DNA of 64,000 nt from Aggregatibacter kilianii (GTDB lineage Bacteria; Pseudomonadota; Gammaproteobacteria; Enterobacterales; Pasteurellaceae), in the NCBI RefSeq assembly GCF_003129965.1, contig NZ_NRCJ01000004.1, positions 1 through 64,000 of the forward strand. The letters are read 5' to 3'. Of this stretch, positions 30,648 to 42,423 are shown piece by piece (within the stretch, counting starts at the first letter, position 1; every line of letters starts with the position of its first letter). The position numbers and the translations under genes were made by a program. The notes under the pieces are model-generated. The model did not search any database and was not told the origin of the DNA. It saw only the letters and a program-made list of their open reading frames with translations.

Positions 30648-30881
30648 ATGGACAAAATCAAATTCAGAGCCATGCGCGCCGCCGGTATCGGCTGCTTCAT
30701 CACATTGGCGATCATCGCCTTTTTCGTCTTTACCACACCCACCGAAACTTTTATTGATTTTCTCACGGAAGTCGGCAAACTGGCTGGCGGTCGCACCACC
30801 ATCGGCGTCTTTATTCTTGCCTCCTTGCCACCGCTGGTCGGCTTCATTTGTTATCATTTCTGGCGTTGGGTACTGAAATAA
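30648..30881 (+). CDS. Small two-helix membrane protein, unknown function
   Basis: 77 residues: a basic start ([15 protein letters not shown]), a hydrophobic helix at about 15-30, a short loop, and a second helix at about 53-70 ending RWVLK. AAGGAAAA precedes the ATG, and the stop lies 2 bases before the tdk ATG, so the two are probably co-translated. I do not recognise the family. The good ribosome site, coupling and membrane pattern argue for a real gene. Confidence 0.65.
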   Translation: MDKIKFRAMRAAGIGCFITLAIIAFFVFTTPTETFIDFLTEVGKLAGGRTTIGVFILASLPPLVGFICYHFWRWVLK

Positions 30882-30883
30882 AG

Positions 30884-31462
30884 ATGGCTAAACTGTATTT
30901 TTATTATTCCACCATGAATGCGGGAAAATCCACGACATTGCTGCAATCTTCTTATAATTACCGCGAACGTCACATGAACACGCGGGTTTATACGGCGGCG
31001 ATTGACGATCGTTTCGGTGTCGGGCAAGTCACTTCCCGCATCGGCATCAGCGAACAAGCGAACACCTTTACCCGCCATACGGATTTGTTCGCTGAAATTG
31101 AACAACATTTGGCACAGGAACCGCTGCATTGCATTTTGGTGGATGAGGCCCAGTTTTTAACCAAAGCACAGGTTTATCAACTGAGCGACGTGGTGGACAA
31201 ACTTGGCATTCCCGTTTTATGCTACGGCTTGCGCACAGATTTCCAAGCGGAACTGTTTGAAGGCAGCCGCTATTTACTGGCGTGGGCGGACCAACTGGAG
31301 GAGCTCAAGACTATTTGCTATTGCGGACGTAAAGCTAATTTCGTTCTGCGCTTAAACGAACAGGGCGACGTCGTCAAACAAGGCGACCAAATCCAAATCG
31401 GCGGCAACGACAGCTATTTATCCGTATGCCGTTTGCATTATAAGGAGAGAATGGCGGAATAG
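30884..31462 (+). CDS. tdk: Thymidine kinase
   Basis: Phosphorylates thymidine and deoxyuridine for pyrimidine salvage. It has 192 residues: P-loop GKST in [10 protein letters not shown] (~9-18), catalytic Glu in LVDEAQF (~87-93), and zinc-binding Cys residues in TICYCGRKA and near the C-terminus (SVCRLHY). The start at 30884 gives [14 protein letters not shown] as in the family; the in-frame extension overlaps the upstream small gene. No strong ribosome site is visible, consistent with coupling to that gene. Confidence 0.95.
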   Translation: MAKLYFYYSTMNAGKSTTLLQSSYNYRERHMNTRVYTAAIDDRFGVGQVTSRIGISEQANTFTRHTDLFAEIEQHLAQEPLHCILVDEAQFLTKAQVYQLSDVVDKLGIPVLCYGLRTDFQAELFEGSRYLLAWADQLEELKTICYCGRKANFVLRLNEQGDVVKQGDQIQIGGNDSYLSVCRLHYKERMAE

Positions 31463-31510
31463 GCGAGAGCGGCTGAAAAGTGCGGTCGTTTTTTTTAATG
31501 TTTTTTATAG

Positions 31511-31531
31511 GGACAGACTTGATGTCTGTCC
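31511..31531. terminator. Hairpin between tdk and ligA
   Basis: GGACAGAC / GTCTGTCC, 8 paired bases and a 5-base loop, between converging tdk and ligA. No clear T run on either strand, so termination is possible but not shown. An uptake sequence at 31478-31486 lies just before it. Confidence 0.45.
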
Positions 31532-31547
31532 TATTCATATCGTCGAA

Positions 31548-33639
<2,092 letters not shown>

Positions 33640-33667
33640 GCAAACGTTTTTAAGCCGCCGTGCCGGA

Positions 33668-34684
33668 TTATGCCACTTTGGCTAAATAGGCCTGTTCGGC
33701 GTGATCGTTGAATACTTCCTGTTTGTCGGTCAGCACGAAGCCGCCCAGTTCGTCCGCCAAATTGCGCGCGGCGCGAATCATGGTTTTTAAGTTGACGGTA
33801 TCATTGCCTGGGGAAGGCAGCTGCATAAAGAGCGCAATACCTACGGTGAACAGGTTGTCCATGTCGTAAGGATCAAAGGTGCCCGGTTGTTGCAAGTTGG
33901 CGACGCTGAACAGCACAGGGCTGGCGGCGGTTAAATCCAAATGGCGGTGGTAAATATGTTGATCGCCGAAAATAAAGCCCAAACCATCCAACGCTTGCGC
34001 CAGACGACCGCCGTTAAATTCGCGGTTTTCCGGTGCTACCACATACAACATAATGAAAGACGGCTTGGCGGAATTCGGCGCTTTGCTTTCCGCTTGCGTC
34101 GTCGGTTGGCTTTCTGTTGTTTCTGCCTGTGTTTCCTGTTCTACCGGCGTTAAGGAAACCGTCGGCGTGGTGTATTCTTCTTCCATTTGCGTGATGGAAA
34201 CACGATTCGGATCGGCGTAAGGCGAAGGCTCGCCGTAAGGTTGGAACGACACATTGTTTTGTGTGCTTTGAGTCGGTTGCGGCTGTTGTTCCGCCGGCGC
34301 GTATTGTGTCGCCGTCTCGGTAGTATTAAAGGTGCTATTGGACGCGCCGCTCGGCAATGTGATTTTAATTTCATCTACGGCGCGATCAATGGATTGACTT
34401 TCGTTGACGCTTGGCGCTGCGGCCTCTTCAAAATCCAATGCTTGTTGTTGCGGTGGGGTTTCTTCTACAAAGGAATGTTTCGGCTTATCGGCGATGGGCG
34501 CTTCTGTGGTCGGGCGTGCCGTTTGATTTGGCGCGTTAAAACGATTCGGTTGCTGATTTTGTGAAAAGGTATTGGCGTTTTTGAAATATTGGGATTTTTC
34601 GCGACGGTTTGACCAAATTCCGTGCGCAACTAACGCCAATAATGCGATAACGCCCAAGATAATCAAAATTGTATTTAAATCCAT
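33668..34684 (-). CDS. zipA: Cell-division protein ZipA
   Basis: Anchors FtsZ to the inner membrane at the division site. It has 338 residues: a membrane helix at about 5-22, a charged and then Pro/Gln/Thr-rich linker (about 30-210), and the C-terminal FtsZ-binding domain ([30 protein letters not shown], then HRHLDL). The ATG at 34684 gives [19 protein letters not shown] as in the family; upstream in-frame residues overlap the cysZ promoter. Divergent from cysZ. Confidence 0.95.
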   Translation of the reverse strand: MDLNTILIILGVIALLALVAHGIWSNRREKSQYFKNANTFSQNQQPNRFNAPNQTARPTTEAPIADKPKHSFVEETPPQQQALDFEEAAAPSVNESQSIDRAVDEIKITLPSGASNSTFNTTETATQYAPAEQQPQPTQSTQNNVSFQPYGEPSPYADPNRVSITQMEEEYTTPTVSLTPVEQETQAETTESQPTTQAESKAPNSAKPSFIMLYVVAPENREFNGGRLAQALDGLGFIFGDQHIYHRHLDLTAASPVLFSVANLQQPGTFDPYDMDNLFTVGIALFMQLPSPGNDTVNLKTMIRAARNLADELGGFVLTDKQEVFNDHAEQAYLAKVA

Positions 34685-34823
34685 TGCCGACTCTCCAATC
34701 ATACAAAATTCACGCAAGTTGGGCGTAAGCTTATCATATTTTTGCGAAATTGATGAGAGACAAAGTTTGATTTTTTTCACCGCACTTTGTATCCTGAGCC
34801 TCTTTTTTCTAAGGGAAAACGTT

Positions 34824-35648
34824 ATGTTAAAACATGCGGAAATGAAATCCGGTTTTGAATATTTTGTGATGGGCTGGCATTTGATTTTGCAAAAAGGCTT
34901 GCGCCGTTTTGTGATCATGCCGATCTTGCTAAATGTGCTGTTATTGGGCGGTCTGCTTTGGCTTTTTGTGAACCAAATCGGCAGTTATATTGACGCCATT
35001 ATGTCTTATATTCCCGATTGGCTGAGTTGGTTGAGCGGCGTTTTATTGCTACTGTCCGTTTTGATGGTATTAGTCCTGTTTTATTTTATTTTCACCACGT
35101 TGTCGGGCTTTATCGCCGCGCCGTTTAACGGCTTGTTGGCGGAAAAAGTGGAAAAAATGCTGACCGGCGAGAATTTGCAGGAAATGTCTTTGTGGGATTT
35201 TATGAAAGACGTGCCGCGTATGCTCGCGCGCGAATGGCAAAAGCTGGTTTACAGTCTACCGAAAATCATCGCCTTGTTTTTATTGGGCTTTATTCCGTTG
35301 TTGGGGCAGACCGTGATTCCCGTCGCGACCTTTTTATTCACCGCTTGGATGATGGCGATTCAATATTGCGACTATCCTTTTGATAACCATAAAATTCCCT
35401 TCGGCATCATGAAAAACGAACTGGCGATAAAACGCAACGTGACGGTGACCTTCGGCGGTTTGGTGACCTTATGCACTTTCGTGCCGATAGTGAATTTAGT
35501 GATTATTCCCGTTGCGGTGTGCGGCGCGACGGCAATGTGGGTGACGGAATATCGCACCTTATTTAAGCGCCCGTTGCAAGGGGAAAGCGGCACCGAGGTG
35601 AGTGTGCGAAACGGCAGTTCCGCCGGCGGGCAAATCGTCGCTAAATAG
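34824..35648 (+). CDS. cysZ: Sulfate transporter CysZ
   Basis: Inner-membrane sulfate permease of the cysteine pathway. It has 274 residues with four or more hydrophobic segments (about 25-52, 65-100, 145-175, 205-245) and the characteristic [21 protein letters not shown]-like region. AAGGGA at 34811-34816 sets the ATG. It is followed by cysK after about 100 bases, the same cysZ-cysK order as E. coli, joining sulfate uptake to cysteine synthesis. Confidence 0.95.
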   Translation: MLKHAEMKSGFEYFVMGWHLILQKGLRRFVIMPILLNVLLLGGLLWLFVNQIGSYIDAIMSYIPDWLSWLSGVLLLLSVLMVLVLFYFIFTTLSGFIAAPFNGLLAEKVEKMLTGENLQEMSLWDFMKDVPRMLAREWQKLVYSLPKIIALFLLGFIPLLGQTVIPVATFLFTAWMMAIQYCDYPFDNHKIPFGIMKNELAIKRNVTVTFGGLVTLCTFVPIVNLVIIPVAVCGATAMWVTEYRTLFKRPLQGESGTEVSVRNGSSAGGQIVAK

Positions 35649-35747
35649 CTTTTGGTTATGATTTATAAAAAATAACTATTTTTTTATCCCGAAATCTCAT
35701 GTTAAAACTAACGCCACTTCATTATCTCATGGTCAGGAGAACAGATT

Positions 35748-36695
35748 ATGACTATTTACAGTGACAATTCTTATTCTATCGGCAACACCCCGCTAGTCCG
35801 TTTAAAACATTTTGGCAACGGCAACATCGTCGTAAAAATTGAAGGGCGTAACCCGAGTTTCAGCGTGAAATGTCGTATCGGTGCTAACATGGTGTGGCAG
35901 GCGGAAAAAGACGGCACATTGACGAAAGAGAAAGAAATTGTTGACGCCACCAGCGGTAACACCGGTATTGCGTTGGCGTATGTGGCGGCGGCACGCGGTT
36001 ATAAAATTACCCTCACCATGCCGGAAACCATGAGTAACGAACGCAAACGTTTATTGCGTGGTTTGGGCGTGAATTTAGTGCTCACCGAAGGCGCGAAAGG
36101 CATGAAAGGGGCGATTGCCAAAGCGGAAGAAATCGTGGCATCCGATCCGAATCGTTATGTGATGTTAAAACAATTTGAAAACCCGGCGAACCCGGAAATT
36201 CACCGTCAAACCACCGGCGAAGAAATCTGGAAAGACACCGAAGGCAAAATTGATGTGTTGGTTGCCGGTGTGGGCACAGGCGGCACAATTACTGGGATTT
36301 CCCGCGCCATTAAATTGGATCACGGCAAACAAATCACCTCTGTTGCCGTAGAACCGGCAGAATCGCCGGTGATTACCCAAACCCTTGCCGGCGAAGAAGT
36401 AAAACCGGGTCCGCACAAAATTCAAGGTATCGGCGCCGGATTCATTCCGAAAAACTTAGATCTTTCCTTAGTGGATCGTGTGGAAACCGTGGACAGCGAA
36501 ACCGCCATTGCTACCGCCCGTCGTTTGATGGCGGAAGAAGGTATTCTCGCCGGTATCTCCTCCGGTGCCGCTGTGGCAGCCGCTGATCGCTTGGCGAAAT
36601 TGCCGGCGTTTAAAGATAAACTTATCGTCGTTATTTTACCTTCCGCCGCAGAGCGTTATTTAAGTACCGCACTTTTCGACGGAATTGAAGTCTAA
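35748..36695 (+). CDS. cysK: Cysteine synthase A (O-acetylserine sulfhydrylase)
   Basis: Makes cysteine from O-acetylserine and sulfide with PLP. The 315 residues include PLP Lys41 in [11 protein letters not shown], the substrate loop TSGNTGIAL (~63-71), and the phosphate loop GTGGT (~176-180). CAGGAG precedes the ATG. The NPSFSVK form is typical of CysK rather than CysM. It works with CysZ upstream and, if active, the cysteine importer at 3.7 kb. Confidence 0.97.
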   Translation: MTIYSDNSYSIGNTPLVRLKHFGNGNIVVKIEGRNPSFSVKCRIGANMVWQAEKDGTLTKEKEIVDATSGNTGIALAYVAAARGYKITLTMPETMSNERKRLLRGLGVNLVLTEGAKGMKGAIAKAEEIVASDPNRYVMLKQFENPANPEIHRQTTGEEIWKDTEGKIDVLVAGVGTGGTITGISRAIKLDHGKQITSVAVEPAESPVITQTLAGEEVKPGPHKIQGIGAGFIPKNLDLSLVDRVETVDSETAIATARRLMAEEGILAGISSGAAVAAADRLAKLPAFKDKLIVVILPSAAERYLSTALFDGIEV

Positions 36696-36727
36696 TTCAT
36701 CGTTAATCCAATTGTTCCAAAGACTTT

Positions 36728-36753
36728 GCCTGTCGTTAGACAGGCTTTTTTTT
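36728..36753 (+). terminator. cysK terminator
   Basis: GCCTGTC-GTTA-GACAGGC followed by eight T. Classic rho-independent terminator 32 bases after the cysK stop. Confidence 0.9.
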
Positions 36754-36792
36754 GCCTGTTGAAAAACGTTTTTGAAAACGACCGCACTTTAA

Positions 36793-36905
36793 CCCTAGGG
36801 TAACAAGTTACCCTAGGTTAAGCATAATTCAGCCCCTTTGGGGCTGTGTAATGTTCCCCAACGGGGAACGGCGATGCTTAACCGTGGGTAATTTATTACC
36901 CACGG
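36793..36905. repeat. Nested palindrome cluster (REP-like, four hairpins)
   Basis: Four compact hairpins in 113 bases: CCTAGGGTAAC / GTTACCCTAGG (36794-36817), CAGCCCC / GGGGCTG (36830-36846), GTTCCCC / GGGGAAC (36853-36869) and CCGTGGGTAAT / ATTACCCACGG (36882-36905). The middle two are enclosed by TTAAGCAT (36818-36825) and ATGCTTAA (36874-36881). The whole forms a symmetric cloverleaf. Uptake sequences flank it (36781-36789 and 36918-36926). It resembles REP/RAYT-type extragenic palindromes; no transposase is present in the window. Confidence 0.8.
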
Positions 36906-36917
36906 ATTGACACTCAA

Positions 36918-36957
36918 AAGTGCGGTTAAAAATCTACTTGTTTTTTCGACCGCACTT
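36918..36957 (-). terminator. Uptake-sequence dyad at the end of the antiporter gene
   Basis: AAGTGCGGT at 36918-36926 and its complement at 36949-36957, which overlaps the last bases of the antiporter coding sequence. It can form a terminator hairpin for that gene. Confidence 0.55.
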
Positions 36958-38372
36958 TACCCCCAATCCACATTCGTTACTGCATTATGCACTGCCCAAA
37001 CAAACAGCACGGCGATAATCGCTAAAATCAGCTTTTCCCACATGTTCAAATTGAATTTTCCCCCTTGGTGTTGATAGCGGGAATATAAAAATAACCCGAT
37101 GCCCGGCACATAAAGCAACACGGAAAGCAATAGATAATCCAATCCTGCCGCGTATAAAATCCATAAGCCGTAAAGGGAAGCCATGAAGCCGGTGAGTTTA
37201 ATGTGCCACGGGCTGTTTTGTTGAATGGCGAGTTTGAATAAATAGGCGCCGATGAGGAAATACGGCACCAAAATCATGGAGGTGGAAATCAGCAACAAGG
37301 CGTTATAACTTTTGCCGGTGAGCAACACCAAAAACAAGCAGAATTGCACCACAAAACCGGTGAACCACAGGGAATTAATGGGCGTGTCGTTTGCGTTCAA
37401 TTTATCCAGAATTTTCGGGAATGCGCCGTTTTTTGCGCCGCGATAAGGCACTTCGGCGGAATACATGGTCCAGCTGATGTAAGAGGCGAGCACGGAGACG
37501 ATCAGGCAGAGTGTGATAATCACTTTGCCGCTGCCGCCGATCATGGTTTCCAGCAAGCCCGCCATGGACGGATTAGACATTTGCGCGATGGTTTCGCGCG
37601 GTAAAATGCCGAGGGAGAGCACGGTGATGGCAACGTATAAACTTAACGCAATAATGATGCCCAGCACCGTCGCCAAACCCACATCGCTTTTCTTTTTGGC
37701 ATGCGCCGACAACACCGACGCGCCCTCCACGCCGGTAAATACCCATAAGGTGATGAGCATGGTGTTTTTCACCTGTTCGCCGACGCTGTTGTTTAACGCG
37801 CCGCCTTGCATATCCAGACTAAAGGTTTGCGGCGAGAAATAATAAATCGCTAAGCCGATGAATAAGACTAACGGGAACACTTTCACGAAGGTCGCCACCA
37901 AGTTTACCGAGGCGGCTTCTTTCACCCCACGCGCGATCAAAATATGCACCAGCCACACGATAATCGAGGAGCCGATGAAAGACGCGATGGTATTTCCTTT
38001 GCCGAAAATGACCGCACTTTCGCTGTCGGTGAACATGCCCACGCCTTCAAAGGCGACCACTAGATAGCCGACGATGCCGATGGTGGCGCATAGCCAATAA
38101 CCCCAGGCGGACATAAAGCCCACTAGTTCGCCGAAGCCTTCGCGCGCGTAGGTATAAATGCCGCCGTCCAGTTCCGGTTTTAGACGGGAAATGTAAAAGA
38201 ACGACAGCCCGAGGAAAATGATTCCCACGCCGGTAATCGCCCAGCCGATAAGCAAGGCTTCCGCGCCGGCAACTTCCGCCATATTTTGCGGCAGGCTGAA
38301 AATGCCCGAGCCGATCATGGAACTGAGCACCAGTGCGGTTAAGGCGACTAATCCGATTTTTTTGTTTGACAT
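36957..38372 (-). CDS. Basic amino-acid antiporter, ArcD/YdgI-like (APA family)
   Basis: Inner-membrane exchanger with 471 residues and about twelve helices. The N-terminal SSMIGSGIFSLPQNMA and helix-6 WVFTGVEGASVLSAHAKK are the substrate-site signatures of the basic amino-acid/polyamine antiporters. It is closest by eye to arginine/ornithine exchangers (ArcD, YdgI). The exact substrate pair cannot be read from sequence, and no arginine deiminase genes lie nearby. It stands alone with an uptake-sequence hairpin at its end. Confidence 0.85.
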   Translation of the reverse strand: MSNKKIGLVALTALVLSSMIGSGIFSLPQNMAEVAGAEALLIGWAITGVGIIFLGLSFFYISRLKPELDGGIYTYAREGFGELVGFMSAWGYWLCATIGIVGYLVVAFEGVGMFTDSESAVIFGKGNTIASFIGSSIIVWLVHILIARGVKEAASVNLVATFVKVFPLVLFIGLAIYYFSPQTFSLDMQGGALNNSVGEQVKNTMLITLWVFTGVEGASVLSAHAKKKSDVGLATVLGIIIALSLYVAITVLSLGILPRETIAQMSNPSMAGLLETMIGGSGKVIITLCLIVSVLASYISWTMYSAEVPYRGAKNGAFPKILDKLNANDTPINSLWFTGFVVQFCLFLVLLTGKSYNALLLISTSMILVPYFLIGAYLFKLAIQQNSPWHIKLTGFMASLYGLWILYAAGLDYLLLSVLLYVPGIGLFLYSRYQHQGGKFNLNMWEKLILAIIAVLFVWAVHNAVTNVDWG

Positions 38373-38403
38373 ACTGCTTTCCTTAAGAAAAAAAAGATTG
38401 AAA

Positions 38404-38985
38404 TTAGCGGGGGAGAATCTGTTTAACCCGTTGTTGCAATTCAGGAATCACCTCCTGCGCAAACCACGGGTTTTTCGCCAGCCACAGTTGATTACGCGGC
38501 GACGGGTGCACCAACGGTAAAAAGTGCGGTAGAAATTCACGGTAATTTTTCACCGTCTCCGTCACATTGCATTTATTCTGCGGCAGGTAATATTTTTGCG
38601 CATATTGCCCGATCAAAATGGTCAGTTCGATATTGGGGAGAACCGCCAGAATCTGCGGATGCCACTTTTCCGCAAAGCCCTTGCGCGGCGGCAGGTCGCC
38701 CGATTTGCCTTTGCCCGGATAATAAAAATCCATCGGAATCACGGCGAATAATCCGGAGTGATAAAACACCTCGCGATCCACGCCTAACCATTCACGCAAC
38801 CGATCGCCGCTTTGATCATTCCAATACAAACGGGTTTGCTCCGCCTTTACCCCGGGCGCTTGCCCGACAATGTTAATGCGTGCGCCGATGGGGGCGGCGA
38901 ACAACGGTTCGATACCGCGCTCGGTAAAGGATTGATTTTGCGGATCAGACATGATGGCGTTTTTGATTTGGGGGAGGGTGGGCAT
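38404..38985 (-). CDS. Uracil-DNA glycosylase superfamily protein
   Basis: 193 residues with the UDG-fold signatures: IVGQAPGVKA near residue 40 in place of the GQDPY-type motif, and HPSPRNQLW near residue 163, the His-containing second motif. The family includes DNA-repair glycosylases and some members without known activity, so the substrate is uncertain. No iron-sulfur Cys set is evident. The ATG at 38985 has AGGAGA upstream. It is downstream of mmuM but separated from it by an extragenic repeat. Confidence 0.78.
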   Translation of the reverse strand: MPTLPQIKNAIMSDPQNQSFTERGIEPLFAAPIGARINIVGQAPGVKAEQTRLYWNDQSGDRLREWLGVDREVFYHSGLFAVIPMDFYYPGKGKSGDLPPRKGFAEKWHPQILAVLPNIELTILIGQYAQKYYLPQNKCNVTETVKNYREFLPHFLPLVHPSPRNQLWLAKNPWFAQEVIPELQQRVKQILPR

Positions 38986-39034
38986 AGCGATCTTTCTCCT
39001 GAGCATTAATCACATTTCTCATTATAGTCAAATC

Positions 39035-39224
39035 AGATTTCGCTGATAGCGACTTACTTTCTTTTGCTTGCCCAAAAGAAAGTAAGCAAAGAAAAAGGCA
39101 CCCGGATAGGTCGCTATTTCCATTTTTTACGATTTTTCTTTACGGAAAGTTAGCAGACTCCGCTTAACGTGTCGCTGGCGTAACTTTCCTAAAAAATCGT
39201 AAAAAAATGGGCGACTTACACGGG
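39035..39224 (+). repeat. Extragenic two-hairpin repeat, copy 3
   Basis: Same plan as the copy at 8338-8531. Start ATTTCGCTGATAGCGA, a perfect 14-bp hairpin (CTTACTTTCTTTTG 39053-39066, complement 39073-39086), AAAGAAAAAGGCACCCG. Then a long second hairpin (CCATTTTTTACGATTTTT with its complement at 39191-39210; GGAAAGTTA with TAACTTTCC), ending GGGCGACTTACACGGG at 39209-39224. The stems differ in sequence from copy 1 but remain paired. It lies between mmuM and the UDG-family gene. Confidence 0.75.
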
Positions 39225-39244
39225 ATTATTTATCAATATTTCAA

Positions 39245-40144
39245 CTATTTTAATTTTTCTGCCAACACCGCAATATGTTCCGGTCCGATGCCGCAACAGC
39301 CGCCCACAATGGTGGCGCCGTTGGCGACCCATTTTTGTGCCCAGGCGAAGTATTGCTGCGGGTTGAGATCGTCGCGAATGTCATCCAAGCCGTCGTTGGC
39401 GGTGGCGTCTTTCGGTTGTGGCGGGAAGGCGTTGGCGTAAGCGCCGATGCGGATGTGTGCGGCGTGTTTGGCGTGCAACGTAGTTTTTGCTACGGCGATC
39501 GCCTGTTCAATCACTTCCGGCTGGCAGCAATTGAATAAAATGGCTTCCACGCCCAATTCGATCATTTTTTCCACCGCACTTTCTACCGTTTCGCCTGAAC
39601 GCAAACGTGGCACATCGGTAGGCTCGTCGTCTTGCAGGGTAAAAGAGGTCCACAGTGGGCGTCCGTCTTTTGGCAGTAGCGGCTTAATTGCCTGCGGCTC
39701 GGTGGCGGAACTTTGGGTTTCGCACAGCCAGAAATCTACATAAGGTGCCAATCCGTCGATAATCGGTTGGGCGACTTCTTGCACGCGGTTCGGTTCGTAT
39801 AAATCAAAGCGGTAAGAGCCGAATAAGGGTGGAATGGAACCGGCGATTTTCACCGTAGAAACGCCCGAATTCTGGACCGCACTTTTTGCCAACCGCCCCG
39901 CTAAATCCGCCAGTGTTTTGCCGTCCGCGTGAAAGCGTTGTTCACCGATGTGGAATGGCACCACGGCATAGCTGTTGGTGGTGATAATTTGTGCACCGCT
40001 GCGGATAAAATCTTCATGCACCGCCTGCACGGCGCTCGGTTGTTGATATAGAGCGAGCGCCGACCACTCGGGCTGCTGAAAAGGTGCTTTGCGACGCGCT
40101 AATTCGCGCCCCATCCCGCCGTCGAGAATCGTGATGTTTGACAT
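39245..40144 (-). CDS. mmuM: Homocysteine S-methyltransferase
   Basis: Methylates homocysteine to methionine with S-methylmethionine (or SAM) as donor. It has 299 residues in a TIM-barrel; the zinc ligands are the Cys in LFNCCQP (~228) and the GGCCGIG pair near 283-285. The start MSNITILDGGMGRELARR is conserved. The ATG at 40144 is set by GGAAAGC-type upstream sequence; a longer reading runs into the intergenic gap. No mmuP transporter gene is adjacent. Confidence 0.92.
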   Translation of the reverse strand: MSNITILDGGMGRELARRKAPFQQPEWSALALYQQPSAVQAVHEDFIRSGAQIITTNSYAVVPFHIGEQRFHADGKTLADLAGRLAKSAVQNSGVSTVKIAGSIPPLFGSYRFDLYEPNRVQEVAQPIIDGLAPYVDFWLCETQSSATEPQAIKPLLPKDGRPLWTSFTLQDDEPTDVPRLRSGETVESAVEKMIELGVEAILFNCCQPEVIEQAIAVAKTTLHAKHAAHIRIGAYANAFPPQPKDATANDGLDDIRDDLNPQQYFAWAQKWVANGATIVGGCCGIGPEHIAVLAEKLK

Positions 40145-40202
40145 AGTTTGCTTTCCTTCATAAAAATAATGCCGTGCAATATGCACGGCAAATAAACAAG
40201 GA

Positions 40203-40664
40203 TCATTTAAATTGGCTTAAATCCAAATCAAAATAAGGTTTCAAAATTAATTCTTCAAAAAGATCATATTCATCAAACGGTACTTCAACAAAAGTTGAAT
40301 TATGGTTTGGTGTCCACCATTTTGAAATACCACTATAGGGTTTCTGATTAATCGCTGTTGAAATTAATCTGAATGGTCTATCCATCCAACCATCTTCTAA
40401 TCGAGAAAAGTAGTTTACCGGACCAGTAAATTGTCCTAATAAATAGATACCCTCATTCCCGTGGGTAAGATAGAAGTAGTCCCCAATTGCAGCCGTTGCA
40501 AAATGTTCTGCTTGGGAAATAGATGATGAGCCCTTAGCAGATGTATCTTTGTGGACGAAAACTAGCTTTTCATCAATACTGAAAAGCATATCTTGAAATG
40601 TAAAGTCACTAGCTAATCCTTGGGATAATTTCCAGAATTTAGGTTTCAAAGGTTTATTTTCCAT
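40203..40664 (-). CDS. AT-rich orphan, possible EVE/PUA-like domain protein
   Basis: 153 residues starting MENKPLKPKFWKLSQG; AAGGA precedes the ATG by 8 bases. I do not firmly recognise it. An N-terminal KFWKLSQG strand, a central HFATAAIGDYFYLTHGNEGIYL and a following GQFTGP resemble the layout of EVE/PUA-fold domains that read modified bases and sit at the N-terminus of some McrB-type restriction proteins. That is a resemblance only. Its base composition is visibly more AT-rich than its neighbours, it has no uptake sequence, and it lies between two housekeeping genes, consistent with recent acquisition. Confidence 0.7.
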   Translation of the reverse strand: MENKPLKPKFWKLSQGLASDFTFQDMLFSIDEKLVFVHKDTSAKGSSSISQAEHFATAAIGDYFYLTHGNEGIYLLGQFTGPVNYFSRLEDGWMDRPFRLISTAINQKPYSGISKWWTPNHNSTFVEVPFDEYDLFEELILKPYFDLDLSQFK

Positions 40665-40680
40665 AATTTTTTTCCTTATA

Positions 40681-41772
40681 TTACACATTAAATCTAAAGT
40701 GCATCACATCGCCGTCCTGCACGATGTAATCTTTGCCTTCCAAGCGCCATTTGCCGGCTTCTTTCGCGCCGTTTTCGCCTTTGAATTGGATGAAATCGTC
40801 GTAGGCGATGACTTCTGCGCGGATAAAGCCTTTTTCAAAGTCCGTGTGGATCACGGCGGCGGCTTTCGGCGCGGTGGCACCAACGGAGACTGTCCAAGCG
40901 CGTACTTCTTTCACGCCGGCGGTGAAGTAGGTTTGCAGATTAAGAAGAGCGTAGCCTGCGCGAATGACGCGGTTTAAGCCCGGTTCTTCGATGCCCAGAT
41001 CTTGCAGAAACTCCAGTTTTTCGTCGTCGTCCAGTTCGGCGATTTCCGCTTCGATGGCGGCACAAACCGGCACGACCACGGAACCTTCTTTTTCGGCGAA
41101 TTCGCGGACTTTGTCGAGATACAGGTTGTTCTCAAAACCGTCTTCGTTCACGTTGGCAATGTACATAGTCGGTTTGAGCGTTAAGAAATTGTAGCTTTTG
41201 ATTGCCAGTAATTCGTCTTTGTCTAACGGAACGGAACGAATCATTCCCGCTTCGGACAATACCGGCAGGATTTTTTCCATCACGGAAAGTTCGAATTTCG
41301 CTTCTTTGTCGCCGCCTTTAGCGCGTTTTTGCAGGCGTTGAATGGCGCGTTCGCAGCTGTCTAAATCGGCTAACGCCAGTTCGGTGTTGATGGTGTCGAT
41401 GTCGTTTAACGGATCGATTTTGCCCGCCACATGTACGATGTCGTCGTTTTCAAAACAACGCACGACGTGACCAATCGCATCGGTTTCGCGGATATTTGCT
41501 AAAAATTTATTACCCAAGCCTTCGCCTTTGCTCGCACCTGCAACCAAGCCCGCGATGTCCACAAACTCCATGGTGGTCGGCAATACGCGCTCCGGTTTGA
41601 CGATTTCCGCCAACGCGTCTAAGCGCGGATCCGGCATAGGCACCACGCCGGTGTTCGGTTCGATGGTACAAAACGGATAGTTCGCCGCTTCAATGCCGGC
41701 TTTGGTTAAGGCGTTGAAAAGCGTTGATTTGCCTACATTCGGCAAACCTACGATGCCACATTTGAATCCCAT
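40681..41772 (-). CDS. ychF: Ribosome-binding ATPase YchF (OBG family)
   Basis: Ribosome-associated ATPase linked to stress responses. It has 363 residues: P-loop GLPNVGKST at ~8-16, switch motif DIAGLV, an NVNED segment in place of the G4 NKxD (typical of the ATP-preferring YchF), a helical insertion, and a C-terminal TGS domain ending [13 protein letters not shown]. It follows pth on the same strand, a pairing common in Gammaproteobacteria. Confidence 0.96.
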   Translation of the reverse strand: MGFKCGIVGLPNVGKSTLFNALTKAGIEAANYPFCTIEPNTGVVPMPDPRLDALAEIVKPERVLPTTMEFVDIAGLVAGASKGEGLGNKFLANIRETDAIGHVVRCFENDDIVHVAGKIDPLNDIDTINTELALADLDSCERAIQRLQKRAKGGDKEAKFELSVMEKILPVLSEAGMIRSVPLDKDELLAIKSYNFLTLKPTMYIANVNEDGFENNLYLDKVREFAEKEGSVVVPVCAAIEAEIAELDDDEKLEFLQDLGIEEPGLNRVIRAGYALLNLQTYFTAGVKEVRAWTVSVGATAPKAAAVIHTDFEKGFIRAEVIAYDDFIQFKGENGAKEAGKWRLEGKDYIVQDGDVMHFRFNV

Positions 41773-41792
41773 AATTTTTCCTTGTTGGTGAA

Positions 41793-41835
41793 AAAAGTGC
41801 GGTTGAAATTTACGGTGTTTTTTGACCGCACTTTT
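41793..41835 (-). terminator. Uptake-sequence dyad between pth and ychF
   Basis: AAAAGTGCGGT (41793-41803) and its complement (41825-41835), with T runs. It begins 4 bases past the pth stop and would reduce read-through into ychF. Confidence 0.65.
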
Positions 41836-41838
41836 AGG

Positions 41839-42423
41839 TTAAATTTTAAAACTATTCAGCCGATTGGTGGCTTTCACCATGCCGTCTTTGAACAGCAGTT
41901 GTACGCAATCTGTCGCTTCGTCCAAGGCTTTGTCTAACGCCTCACGCTCGCTTGGGGAAGGTTTGTTTAACACATACCCTGCCACCAGATCGCGATGTCC
42001 CGGGTGACCGATGCCGATGCGCAAGCGGTGGAAGTTGTTGTTATTTCCTAGCGCCGCCACAATGTCTTTTAACCCGTTGTGACCGCCGTGTCCGCCGCCT
42101 AATTTGAGTTTGACGCTGCCGGGCGGTAAATCCAATTCATCGTGCAAGACTAAAATTTCTTCCGGCTTGATTCGATAAAAATTCGCCAGCGCGCCCACGG
42201 CTTTGCCGCTTAAATTCATAAAGGTGGTCGGCACTAAAAAACGCACTTCATTGCCGTTAATCATGGCGCGTGCAGTGTAGCCGAAGAATTTGCTTTCGGT
42301 ATTAAGGATGACATTGAATCGACGGGCTAAACGATCCATCAACCATTCGCCCGCGTTGTGACGGGTATCCGCATATTTGTCGCCGGGATTGCCTAAGCCC
42401 ACGATAAGTTTGATTTCTGCCAT
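41839..42423 (-). CDS. pth: Peptidyl-tRNA hydrolase
   Basis: Releases peptides from tRNA after abortive translation. It has 194 residues with the conserved [18 protein letters not shown] start, where the catalytic His is about residue 22, Asn in TFMNLSG, Asp in LHDELDLP and [11 protein letters not shown]. Standard length. Upstream lies the long gap before dat. Confidence 0.97.
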   Translation of the reverse strand: MAEIKLIVGLGNPGDKYADTRHNAGEWLMDRLARRFNVILNTESKFFGYTARAMINGNEVRFLVPTTFMNLSGKAVGALANFYRIKPEEILVLHDELDLPPGSVKLKLGGGHGGHNGLKDIVAALGNNNNFHRLRIGIGHPGHRDLVAGYVLNKPSPSEREALDKALDEATDCVQLLFKDGMVKATNRLNSFKI

